Source: Sphaerisporangium rubeum (GTDB lineage: Bacteria > Actinomycetota > Actinomycetes > Streptosporangiales > Streptosporangiaceae). From it: a stretch of 64,000 nucleotides of DNA. Positions 30,942 to 39,094 of the stretch are shown here, in pieces. The DNA lies in assembly GCF_014207705.1 (NCBI RefSeq), contig NZ_JACHIU010000001.1, forward strand, positions 6,192,501-6,256,500. Reading direction: 5' to 3'. How positions within the stretch are numbered: position 1 is the first letter of the stretch; every line of letters starts with the position of its first letter. The notes under the pieces are model-generated. The model saw only the letters and a program-made list of their open reading frames with translations, ran no database searches and was not told the origin of the DNA. The position numbers and the translations under genes were made by a program.

Positions 30942-31680
30942 CCGCCGCCTCCCACAGGTGCTCGAACTGCTCGATCCAGTGGCTGTACCAGCGCTCGCTC
31001 CGCTCCGGCGTCAGTTCCAGGTGCATGCGTGCGAAAGTGGACTGGTTCCGGTAACCGTGTATCTCCATGATCACCCGGCCGTGCGTCGTCTCCGGATCGA
31101 TGATCACGAGGCTGAATCCAGGATTGTAGGGAAAAAGGCGGTAGTCGAAGCTGCCGGACACCTGCCATCCGAGCATCGTCTTCAGGCGCTCGCTCATGGT
31201 CTCCAGAGCGGCAGGCAACCGCTGCACCTGGAACCGGACCGACTCGTCGAGCTGGCGTGAGGCGATGCTCACGGCTTCCCGCTCGCGAGCATCCAGGATT
31301 ATCACCCGCACAGAGCCACCTTTACGGGTGAGCACGCTCGTGCGCAGGACCTCACAGGTATGCGCGGACAACAGATTGACGGCGGACGGCGCGAAGATCC
31401 GTACGTCTCTGGCGTTCGCGAAGGCCACCGGGATCGGGACCGAGTCGAAAGCAGCCCTGTCATGCAAGAAGTCGGCTTTCTGATCCCGCTCGTCGGGGAT
31501 CGTGAGCCGGTACACCAATAATCCGACTCCGGATAACAGCGCAGCCCATTTAAGACTTATCGGCACCACATCTTCCACAACCGAGACAACGGCGAACGCT
31601 CCAGCCACGCACGTTATGACATACGCCTCGATGTTCTTGCGCGCCTTCACGTCCGACGCGATTCTGCGCAACGCTCTCAT
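30877..31680 (-). CDS. Two-helix membrane protein with cytoplasmic alpha/beta domain, unknown function
   Basis: This is a 267-residue protein. Residues 20-65 hold two hydrophobic helices separated by a short loop. Residues 90-267 form a soluble domain with strands such as VRIFAPSAVNLL, SVRVIILD and FSLVIID. The pattern of alternating strand-helix with a conserved loop recalls phospholipase D-like folds that have lost their HKD motifs, but I do not recognise a family. The start was set at ATG 31680, with GAGGTGG seven bases upstream; the open frame continues further but into the kinase pseudogene region. It converges on, and overlaps, the STAND gene, which suggests linked evolution. Confidence 0.7.
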   Translation of the reverse strand: MRALRRIASDVKARKNIEAYVITCVAGAFAVVSVVEDVVPISLKWAALLSGVGLLVYRLTIPDERDQKADFLHDRAAFDSVPIPVAFANARDVRIFAPSAVNLLSAHTCEVLRTSVLTRKGGSVRVIILDAREREAVSIASRQLDESVRFQVQRLPAALETMSERLKTMLGWQVSGSFDYRLFPYNPGFSLVIIDPETTHGRVIMEIHGYRNQSTFARMHLELTPERSERWYSHWIEQFEHLWEAAVTPNSGPVLRRASGDAGEARD

Positions 31681-31768
31681 GATCGCCACCTCATCCCTCA
31701 ATGAACCGTTCACCACAGCCGAGAACCTCGGGCTCGACTTCCTCATCTGTGCCCGGTCTGTATCGCAT

Positions 31769-32560
31769 TCAATAGTGGAATGTGATCCGGACGGACCGGC
31801 TGCCGGTTGTTCGCGGACGGGCCTCAATGGTGGCGTGGTGTGCCTCGGCCATGGCCTGGACTATGGAGAGGCCGAGGCCCAGGCCTTCCGCTCGGCCGGT
31901 GCGTTCGGGTTCCAGGCGTTGGAAGGGCTTGAAGAGGCGTTCCACAGCGCCGGCCGGTACTTCCGTTCCGGTGTTGGTCACCTCGATCACCGGATGGCCG
32001 TCCGGCGCGGTGCGGGTGATTAGTGCCATCGGAGTGGTTGTGGCGGAGTGCGTTGTCGATGAGGTTGGTGATGAGGCGTTCGGCCAGAACCGGGTCGCCG
32101 GAGGCAGGAGCCGGGGTGATGGTGAGAGTGAGGGATCGTGAATCGGCTTCTTGGATTTTCGTTCTGAGGACCTGAGCGGTCAGGGCCGCCAGATCGAAAC
32201 AGGTGTGGGTTTCGAGACCTTTCTGGCCGCGGGCCGGCGTGAGAAGGGCTTCTATCAGGCGTTCCTGTTGGGTGCCGGCTGCCAGGACGCGGTGGTGGGC
32301 CTCCTTGAGGGAGTCGGGGTCGGTGACGGCGAGTTGGCTGAGGACTCTTTGGCGGGCCAAGGGGGTGCGGAGTTCGTGGGAGACGTTGGCGATGAACTGG
32401 CGGTGGGCCTGGAAGGAGGATTCCAGGCGGGCCAGGAGATCGTCGAAGATGTCGCCGAGTTCTCTCAGTTGGCAGCAGGTCGCCGTCGACCACCGCAGGG
32501 GTGGATTCCTGCACGAGCCGCATGTTGTTGTCCACGACCCGCTGGACGGCCGACGTCGCC
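31769..32560 (-). pseudogene. Decayed sensor histidine kinase
   Basis: Kinase motifs are spread over different frames. The dimerisation motif (ANVSHELRTPLARQ) and N-box region (LITNLIDNALRHNHSDG) lie in one frame at about 32030-32470. The G-box end (VIEVTNTG, GLGLGLSIVQAMAEAHHATIEA) continues in another frame at 31769-32029, so a frameshift sits near 32028. Upstream the frame is broken again near 32465, and the sensor and membrane part is missing. No response regulator is adjacent. It is probably a remnant left when the neighbouring island was rearranged. Confidence 0.8.
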
Positions 32561-32678
32561 TCCCCGGGGGCCGGTGGTTCCGGACCCCCCCTGGATGCGC
32601 AGCACCATCTCGTCGCCTGGCTCAGCACGCCGAACCAGCCGGCCAGGTGGGTCGCGAGGCCCGCGTAGTGCCGCGTCC

Positions 32679-33743
32679 TCAGAGGTCCTCGCGAGGCGCC
32701 GACCGGTCGACCGCCTCGTACAGCGCCTTGATGTTGTTGCTGCCGAAGGTCCGCGCGCCGCGCCGGTCGATCAGCTCGTAGAACAGGGTGCGCCGCGGGT
32801 GCTCGGACCGGGTGAAGATCTGGAGCATGACACCCCAGTGGTCGCGGTCGGCGAGCACGTTGAGTTCGCGGAGCGTCGCGAGCGGCACCCCCACGGCGCC
32901 GAGGCGGTCGTCCAGCGCGTCGTAGTAGCGCGACGGTGTGTCCAGGAACCGCACCCCCGCGGCGGAGACGTCGCACACCGACCGCGTGATGTCGCCGGTG
33001 CGGAACGCGATGTGCTGCACGCCGGCCCCGCCGTGCGCGTCGAGGAACGCGTCGATCTGGCCGGGGTCCCTTGTGGTGTCCGGCTCGATGAGGGTGAACG
33101 TCACGGTGCCGGACTCGTTGGCCACCACCTTGGAGTCCATGGCCTGCTTGCCGACCTGGATACGCTCCTCGAAGGTCTGCGTGAGGCCGAAAACCTCCAC
33201 GTACCGGCGCACGGTCTTGTCGAGGTCTCCCGCCGGCACCAGGACCGCGAGGTGGTCCACCGCCTCCAGCAGGCCGCCGGGTGACGCTACGGCCGTCTCC
33301 TCGACGACGCCGGGGTCGAACGGCGTGTCCGGTGTGTCGCGCGAGGTGAAGCGCAGCTCGACGTCACCGAAGCCGCGCACGGAGGCGAAGGTCGCGCTCG
33401 CGCCTCGCCGGCCGTGGACGACCGGCGGGGCCATCGGGTACGCGCCGCGCTCGACCGCCTCGGTGAAGGCGGCGCGCGCGTCGGCGACCGCGACACCGAC
33501 GACGGCGACCCCGTCGCCGTGCCGTCGCACGTACTCGGCGGCGCCGTGGTGGCCGTCCACCGCGGTGGTGACCACAAGTGTGATGCCGCGCTGGCGCAGC
33601 AGGATCGAACGGCGACCCGTCAGGCCGGTCTCCGGCCCGCCGCGGCCCTGGACCGTGAAGCCGTACGCCTGCTGGAGGCGTGCGGCCACCTGTTCGCCGT
33701 CCTCCACGTACAACTCGAGATGGTCGATCGAGGTGATGTCCAT
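32679..33743 (-). CDS. hmaS: 4-hydroxymandelate synthase (HPPD-fold dioxygenase)
   Basis: This is a 354-residue, two-domain vicinal-oxygen-chelate dioxygenase that converts 4-hydroxyphenylpyruvate to 4-hydroxymandelate, the first step to 4-hydroxyphenylglycine (Hpg). Iron ligands are His164, His244 and Glu323. It resembles HmaS rather than housekeeping HPPD: TFTLIEPDTTRDPGQIDAF, LNVLADRDHWG and the C-terminal TFGSNNIKALYEAV (HPPD has FGKGNFKALFEA). Its length also fits HmaS (about 357). The start at ATG 33743 has GGGAGGG upstream. The other Hpg enzymes (hydroxymandelate oxidase, HpgT) are not in the window. A link to the NRPS is plausible but distant. HPPD in tyrosine catabolism is the alternative. 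Confidence 0.8.
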   Translation of the reverse strand: MDITSIDHLELYVEDGEQVAARLQQAYGFTVQGRGGPETGLTGRRSILLRQRGITLVVTTAVDGHHGAAEYVRRHGDGVAVVGVAVADARAAFTEAVERGAYPMAPPVVHGRRGASATFASVRGFGDVELRFTSRDTPDTPFDPGVVEETAVASPGGLLEAVDHLAVLVPAGDLDKTVRRYVEVFGLTQTFEERIQVGKQAMDSKVVANESGTVTFTLIEPDTTRDPGQIDAFLDAHGGAGVQHIAFRTGDITRSVCDVSAAGVRFLDTPSRYYDALDDRLGAVGVPLATLRELNVLADRDHWGVMLQIFTRSEHPRRTLFYELIDRRGARTFGSNNIKALYEAVDRSAPREDL

Positions 33744-33965
33744 TGCGTTGCCCTCCCTGGACACGTTCTGTGCGGTGGAGCGTTCGTACGTGGCCGTGGT
33801 CATCTGATCGATGGAGCTGTCCGCGGCCGTCCGGCCGTTCGGTTCCGGCATCGGGACGGCGGTGTGCGTGACCGCGTCCTCAGAAGAAGTTCACAACAAC
33901 GGCCGTGACGAGGGCCAGAACAGCGGCCGTCACCAACTTGAGGGACGGCGGCCGTCCATGCAGGT

Positions 33966-33997
33966 CCGGCCCTCTTCTCTGATGAGAAGAGGGCCGG
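33966..33997 (-). terminator. Terminator hairpin after the GH3 gene
   Basis: There is a perfect 14-base stem, CCGGCCCTCTTCTC at 33966-33979 and its complement at 33984-33997, with loop TGAT. It lies 30 bases beyond the GH3 stop. Confidence 0.75.
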
Positions 33998-34026
33998 TAA
34001 CGATACGCGGGTGAGCAGGTGGCGGA

Positions 34027-36450
34027 TCAGCCGGCGGCGACCACCTCGACAGGGGTGCTGAGCCTGCGGTCGTGGCCGACCTCGCGGAGAGGGCCGGTGA
34101 GTCGGATGGTGCCGTGGCAGGGCAGGTGGCCGGCGGAGGTTCCTACGAGGATCTCGATGTCGCCGGGTTCGACGATGCGTCGCAGGTCGCGGCCGGTGAA
34201 GGCGGTGCGGTCGGCGTGTACGTGGAAGTGGACCCGCTTGGTCTCGCCGGGGTTCAGGTGGATGCGTGCGAAGCCGGTGAGTTGGCGTACCGGACGTGTG
34301 ACCTGTGCGACGGCGTCGTGCAGGTAGAGCTGTACGACTTCGCCGCCGGCGCGGCCGCCGGTGTTGCGTACGTGGACCGACACGGTGAACTCGCCGTCGG
34401 TGGGGACCTCGGTGTCGCTGATGGTGAGGTCGCCGACCTCGAAGGTCGTGTAGGAGGCTCCGTAGCCGAAGGGGAAGAGCGGTGTCGGGTCGAGGTTGCT
34501 GATGTCGCCGCTGTCCGCGCCGAGGGGCGGCTGCAGGTACGTGCCGGGCTGGCCGCCGATGCCGCGGGGGATCTGGACCGGCAGCCGGCCTTCGGGCTGC
34601 AACCGGCCGGACAGCACGCCGGCGACCGCCGCGGCGCCTTCCTGGCCCGGCATGAACGCCTGTACGAGGCCGGCGCTCACGGCGTGCGCGTCGCCGAGCG
34701 CGTAGGGACGGCCGGAGACGACGACCACGACGACCGGCGTGCCGGTGGCGGCCAGTTCGGCGAGCAGTTCCGCCTGTACCCCCGGCAGGCGAAGGTCGTC
34801 GGCGTCGCAGCCCTCACCTGAGGTGCCGTGGCCGAACAGTCCGGCGAGGTCGCCGACGACGGCGACGCACAGGTCCGCGGCGCGCGCGGCCCGCGCCGCC
34901 GCGGCGAAACCGGAGCGGCCGGGTTCGCGGACGTCGCAGCCCTTCTCGTAGGTGAACTCGGTGTCCGGCAGCTCGGCACGAAGCGCGGCGAGCACACTCG
35001 GGGCCTCGACGCCGAGACCGAGTTCGGGGTGACGGGGCAGCACGTGGTTGGGGAACGCGTAGCAGCCCATCATGGTGCGCGGGTCGTCGGCGACCGGGCC
35101 CACGACGGCGACGCGGGCCGGCGCTTCGCGGCCCTCGCCGAGCAACGGCAGCGCGGTGCCGGCGTCGAGCAGGATGACGGACCGTTCGGCCATCTCACGG
35201 GCCAGTTCGCGGTTGGCCGGCGAGTCGAGGTCGGTGCCGCCGGCCGCAGCCACCGAGCCCTCCGGGGTCCAGTCCGGGTCGAGCAGGCCGAGCTCCACCT
35301 TCTGGGTGAGCAGCCGGCCGGCGGCTCGGTCGATCAGGGACTCGGGGACCTCGCCGGAACGTACGCGCTCCACCAGGTGGGGGCCGAACCCCAGGGTGTC
35401 GGGGAGTTCGACGTCGACGCCGGCGGCGAGCGCCTGCACACCGGCGTCGTCGGTGTCGGCCGCCACTTTGTGCATCGTGGCGAGGAACGGGACGGCCCAG
35501 TAGTCGGACACGACGGTGCCGGTGAAGCCCCACTCGTCGCGCAGCAGGTCGGTCAGCAGCCATGTGTCGGCCACGGCGGGGACGCCGTCCAGGTCGCAGT
35601 AGGAGTTCATCACCGAGCGCGCGCCGCCGACGGTCAGAGCCGCCTCGAACGGCGGCAGGATCATGTCCATCAGCTCGCGGCGGCCCATCGGGACCGGGCC
35701 GTGGTTGCGTGCGGCGCGTGAGGCCGAGTACCCGGCGAAGTGTTTGAGCGTGGCGATGATCCCGGTGCTTTCCAGGCCGCGCACGTACGCCGCGCCGAGT
35801 GTCGCGACGAGGTAGGGGTCCTCGCCGATGGTCTCCTCTACCCTGCCCCAGCGGTAGTCGCGCACCACGTCGAGCACCGGCGACAGACCCTGGTGCACGC
35901 CGACGGCGCGCATGTCCCTGCCGATGGCGGCGGCCATGCGCCGTACCAGTTCGGGGTCGAAGGTCGCACCCCAGGCGATGGCGGCGGGGTAGACGGTGGC
36001 GCCGTACGCCGTGAACCCGGTGAGGCATTCCTCGTGCACCAGAGCGGGGATGCCGAGCCGTGAGGCGGCCACGATCTGCCGCTGGAGACGTACGACCTCG
36101 GCGGCGCCTTCCACGGGGGTCACCGGCGCGCTGCCGTGCACACGGGTCAAATGTCCGAGCCCATGGCGGATGGACTCCTCGAACGGCACCGTGCCGGAGG
36201 CCGCGAAAACGTCCTGCATGGGGGCGACGTTCATCGCCGTCGTATCATCGCCGGCGGGTGCGGCGGGCTGTTCCTGCTCCTCGTCGTGCTGCATCGCGTT
36301 GCCAGGCCAACGGCTCCCGAGCTGGGCGACCTTCTCCTCCAGGGTCATCTCCGCGAGCAGAGCGGCGACCCGGTCGGCCACGGGGAGCGCGGGGTCCTGC
36401 CACGGACGGAGGACCTCGTCCGCCGCGGGTGTCCGGTCTAGAGCCGTCAT
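34027..36450 (-). CDS. Glycoside hydrolase family 3 (beta-glucosidase/beta-xylosidase type)
   Basis: This 807-residue cytoplasmic GH3 enzyme has no signal peptide. Visible features are the N-terminal (alpha/beta)8 domain with GRVEETIGEDPYL, the catalytic-pocket KHF motif (IATLKHFAGYSASRA) and the nucleophile Asp in GTVVSDYWAV. Next come the alpha/beta sandwich domain (VGDLAGLFGHGTSGEGCD...) and a C-terminal fibronectin-III-like domain (FPFGYGASYTTFEV, VQLYLHD). It hydrolyses non-reducing beta-linked glycosyl residues from oligosaccharides; glucoside versus xyloside specificity cannot be set by eye. It diverges from an ABC oligosaccharide importer and shares palindromic operators, so imported sugar is probably its substrate. 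Confidence 0.92.
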   Translation of the reverse strand: MTALDRTPAADEVLRPWQDPALPVADRVAALLAEMTLEEKVAQLGSRWPGNAMQHDEEQEQPAAPAGDDTTAMNVAPMQDVFAASGTVPFEESIRHGLGHLTRVHGSAPVTPVEGAAEVVRLQRQIVAASRLGIPALVHEECLTGFTAYGATVYPAAIAWGATFDPELVRRMAAAIGRDMRAVGVHQGLSPVLDVVRDYRWGRVEETIGEDPYLVATLGAAYVRGLESTGIIATLKHFAGYSASRAARNHGPVPMGRRELMDMILPPFEAALTVGGARSVMNSYCDLDGVPAVADTWLLTDLLRDEWGFTGTVVSDYWAVPFLATMHKVAADTDDAGVQALAAGVDVELPDTLGFGPHLVERVRSGEVPESLIDRAAGRLLTQKVELGLLDPDWTPEGSVAAAGGTDLDSPANRELAREMAERSVILLDAGTALPLLGEGREAPARVAVVGPVADDPRTMMGCYAFPNHVLPRHPELGLGVEAPSVLAALRAELPDTEFTYEKGCDVREPGRSGFAAAARAARAADLCVAVVGDLAGLFGHGTSGEGCDADDLRLPGVQAELLAELAATGTPVVVVVVSGRPYALGDAHAVSAGLVQAFMPGQEGAAAVAGVLSGRLQPEGRLPVQIPRGIGGQPGTYLQPPLGADSGDISNLDPTPLFPFGYGASYTTFEVGDLTISDTEVPTDGEFTVSVHVRNTGGRAGGEVVQLYLHDAVAQVTRPVRQLTGFARIHLNPGETKRVHFHVHADRTAFTGRDLRRIVEPGDIEILVGTSAGHLPCHGTIRLTGPLREVGHDRRLSTPVEVVAAG

Positions 36451-36488
36451 CTTGCTGCTCTCCTTAGGAACGAATCCAGCACGAGTTT

Positions 36489-36502
36489 CCGAAACATTTC
36501 GG
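36489..36502. promoter_or_regulatory. Operator palindrome upstream of the GH3 gene
   Basis: CCGAAACATTTCGG has perfect 6-base arms around CA. Its position, 39-52 bases before the GH3 start, would block initiation when bound. Confidence 0.6.
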
Positions 36503-36663
36503 TGCCGTTGAGCGACCCGAGCGCGACCTTTCCTCCATCACCATGGTGAAAGGAGCTCGGTGCAAACGTACTCCTACCTGCACATCGGTCACGCATGGCC
36601 CCAGAGCCGTCAGAGGTCTTGACACGCTCACGGTCGAAATCTAGATTGCGTCCCGCGCGGTCA

Positions 36664-36682
36664 TGTCGCAAATGTTTCGACA
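36664..36682. promoter_or_regulatory. Operator palindrome downstream of the ABC operon promoter
   Basis: TGTCG (36664-36668) and CGACA (36678-36682) flank CAAATGTTT. The reverse complement contains CGAAACATTTGCG, matching the site at 36489. It lies just after the predicted start point of the TTGACA/TAGATT promoter. Confidence 0.6.
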
Positions 36683-36799
36683 AATCAACTTTTGAGAGGA
36701 CCGGACGTAGCGGCAACGGGAGGTAGTTGATCCTGGACCGCCGGCCACCGTGATGGACGAGCCGCGGCCAGCCCCCGGCACTGGAATACGGAGAAAAGC

Positions 36800-38158
36800 G
36801 TGGAGCCCAGGACAACCTCTCGCCGCAACTTCCTCGCCCTTTCGATGGGCCTGCCCCTGGGAGCCGCGCTCGCCGCCTGCGGCACCTCCGGGCCGTCCAG
36901 CCCCGGTGGCGGCGCCACCGGCGGCGGTGGTGGCGGCGCCGGCGGCGCGAACACCACCTACTGGTACATCACCGGTCAGCCGCAGGAAGGCATCCGCGGC
37001 AACACCCTCAAGCGCTTCAACGACGCGAACCCGAACGAGAAGATCAAGGCGACGACCTTCCAGAACGACGCCTACAAGACGAAGATCAAGACGGCGATCG
37101 GCGCCGACCAGGCCCCCACCATCATCTTCGGCTGGGGCGGCGGCACCCTGCGCAGCTACGTGCAGGCCAACCAGGTCGAGGACCTCACCCCGTGGTTCGA
37201 GCAGAACCCGCAGGTGAAGGACCGGCTGTTCGAATCGGCGTTCGGCGCGGCCACCATCGACGGCAAGATCTACGCGATGCCGTGCGAAGGCGTGCAGCCG
37301 ATCGTCATGTACTACGACAAGCGCGCCTTCGAGAAGATCGGCGCCGAGCCCCCCGAGACGTGGGGCGACATCATGGACCTGGTGCCGAAGTTCAACGCCA
37401 AGGGCATCGCGCCGTTCTCGCTCGGCGGCCAGTCCCGGTGGACCAACATGATGTGGCTGGAGTTCCTCTTCGACCGCATCGGCGGCCCCGAGGTGTTCCA
37501 GGCCGTGTTCGACGGTGAGAAGGACGCCTGGAACAACCCGGCCTCCATCGAGGGCCTCACCAAGATGCAGGAACTCATCAAGGCCAACGGCTTCATCAAG
37601 GGCTTCTCGTCCATCACCGCCGACTCCAACGCCGACCAGGCGCTGCTGTACACCGGCAAGGCCGCCATGATGCTGCACGGCAGCTGGACCTACGGCAGCA
37701 TGGCGCAGGACGGCGGCGACTTCGTCTCCGGCGGCCACCTCGGCTACATGAACTTCCCGCCGGTGGACGGCGGCAAGGGCGACCCGAGCAACACCGTCGG
37801 CAACCCCGGCCAGTACCTGTCGATCTCCTCCAAGGCGACCCCCGAGCAGAAGGAGGTCGCCAAGAAGTACTTCGCGACCGCGATCCTCAGCGACGCCGAG
37901 ATCAAGGAGTGGATCGACACCGGCGCCGTGCCGATCGTCAAGGGTGTCGACTCGCAGTACGCGACCGTCAAGGACGCGGCCTGGCAGCAGTTCGTGTACG
38001 GCATCTCCAGCAACGCCAAGTCGTTCGCGCAGTCGTGGGACCAGGCCCTCAGCCCGACCGCGGCCGAGAAGCTGCTCGACAACATCGCCAAGTTGTTCCA
38101 GCTCTCCATCTCGCCGCAGCAGTTCGCCAGCAACATGAACGCGGTCATCGGCAAGTGA
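36800..38158 (+). CDS. Sugar ABC transporter substrate-binding lipoprotein
   Basis: This 452-residue extracytoplasmic solute-binding protein is of the MalE/cluster-1 type. The N-terminus has twin arginines (SRRNFLAL) and a lipobox LAAC with Cys27. It is therefore probably Tat-exported and lipid-anchored, followed by a Gly/Ser-rich tether (28-50). The body contains motifs of oligosaccharide binders (DGKIYAMPCEGVQPIVMYYDK, GKAAMMLHGSW). It starts at GTG 36800 with CGGAGAAA upstream. It is the first gene of a three-gene importer operon, and its stop overlaps the next start as GTGA. No ATPase is encoded here; such importers often share an MsiK-type ATPase encoded elsewhere. Confidence 0.93.
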   Translation: MEPRTTSRRNFLALSMGLPLGAALAACGTSGPSSPGGGATGGGGGGAGGANTTYWYITGQPQEGIRGNTLKRFNDANPNEKIKATTFQNDAYKTKIKTAIGADQAPTIIFGWGGGTLRSYVQANQVEDLTPWFEQNPQVKDRLFESAFGAATIDGKIYAMPCEGVQPIVMYYDKRAFEKIGAEPPETWGDIMDLVPKFNAKGIAPFSLGGQSRWTNMMWLEFLFDRIGGPEVFQAVFDGEKDAWNNPASIEGLTKMQELIKANGFIKGFSSITADSNADQALLYTGKAAMMLHGSWTYGSMAQDGGDFVSGGHLGYMNFPPVDGGKGDPSNTVGNPGQYLSISSKATPEQKEVAKKYFATAILSDAEIKEWIDTGAVPIVKGVDSQYATVKDAAWQQFVYGISSNAKSFAQSWDQALSPTAAEKLLDNIAKLFQLSISPQQFASNMNAVIGK

Positions 38159-39090
38159 GTACGACGCTCGCGCCCTCCGCCACGCGGAGGGCGCCGGCGG
38201 CCACCACGCGAGGCGGACGCAGTGTCGGCCTCGCGTGGCTTGCCGTACCGGCACTGCTGTTCTTCATCGCGTTCGCGGTGATCCCGCTCATCGGGGTCCT
38301 GCTGCTGAGCTTCAGCACGTGGGACGGGATCGGCGAGATCTCCTTCAGCGGCCTGACGAGCTGGCGCACCGTGCTCGCCGACCCGGGCCTGCCGCACGCG
38401 CTCTGGGTGACGTTCCTGGTCATCGCACTGTCCTGGGTGGTGCAGACGCCGGCGAGCATCCTGCTCGGCGTGTTCCTCGCCGGACGGCAGCGCTACCGCG
38501 CCGTGCTCTCGGTGCTGTACTTCATCCCGCTGCTGCTGAGCTCGGCCGCCATCGCCATCACCTACAAGGCGCTGCTCGACCCGAACTTCGGGCTCGGCGC
38601 CGGGCTGAACATCCCGATCCTCGTGCAGGACTGGCTGGGTGACCCGGTGCTCGCGTTCGGCGTCGTCATCTTCGTGGTGTCCTGGCAGTTCATCCCGTTC
38701 CACTCGCTCATCTACCAAGGCGGGGTGCGTCAGATCCCGCGCTCGATGTTCGAGGCCGCGCAGATGGACGGCGCGGGCCGGATACGGCAGTTCTTCAGCA
38801 TCACGCTGCCGCAGCTGAAGTACACCATCATCACGTCCTCGACCCTCATGATCGCCGGCTCGCTGACGTTCTTCGACCTCATCTTCGTGCTCACCGCGGG
38901 TGGTCCGGCGGACGCGACCCGTGTGCTCGCGGTGGACATGTGGAAGCGCGGCTGGCAGGCCAGCCTCATGGGCCCGGCGAGTGCCATCGCGCTGATCCTG
39001 GTCCTCGTCGGTCTCGCCGTGGCGCTGCTGCTGCGCCGGGTCGGCGGCGGCTCGGCCAACGCCGGCGCCAGCCAGCAGGAAGGGGCCTGA
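38155..39090 (+). CDS. Sugar ABC transporter permease 1 (MalF-like)
   Basis: This 311-residue integral membrane protein has six predicted helices. It carries the permease EAA loop (MFEAAQMDGAGRIRQFFSITLPQLK), which docks on the ATPase. The start is GTG 38155, overlapping the binding-protein stop by four bases; the longer open frame upstream is out-of-frame reading of that gene. It partners with the next permease. Confidence 0.92.
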   Translation: MSTTLAPSATRRAPAATTRGGRSVGLAWLAVPALLFFIAFAVIPLIGVLLLSFSTWDGIGEISFSGLTSWRTVLADPGLPHALWVTFLVIALSWVVQTPASILLGVFLAGRQRYRAVLSVLYFIPLLLSSAAIAITYKALLDPNFGLGAGLNIPILVQDWLGDPVLAFGVVIFVVSWQFIPFHSLIYQGGVRQIPRSMFEAAQMDGAGRIRQFFSITLPQLKYTIITSSTLMIAGSLTFFDLIFVLTAGGPADATRVLAVDMWKRGWQASLMGPASAIALILVLVGLAVALLLRRVGGGSANAGASQQEGA

Positions 39091-39094
39091 CGCC

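Larger units (their letters stand above)
36451..36799. promoter_or_regulatory. Divergent control region of GH3 gene and sugar ABC operon
   Basis: A near-consensus promoter for the rightward operon is visible: TTGACA (36619-36624), 17 bases, TAGATT (36642-36647). Starting about ten bases past the predicted transcription start is a palindrome, TGTCG-N9-CGACA (36664-36682). A second site, CCGAAACATTTCGG, lies at 36489-36502 just upstream of the GH3 start. Both share CGAAACATTT when the first is read on the other strand. Such CGAAA/TTTCG palindromes are typical of LacI-family sugar repressors, so both genes should be induced together by the sugar. No lacI-type gene is in the window. Confidence 0.7.
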
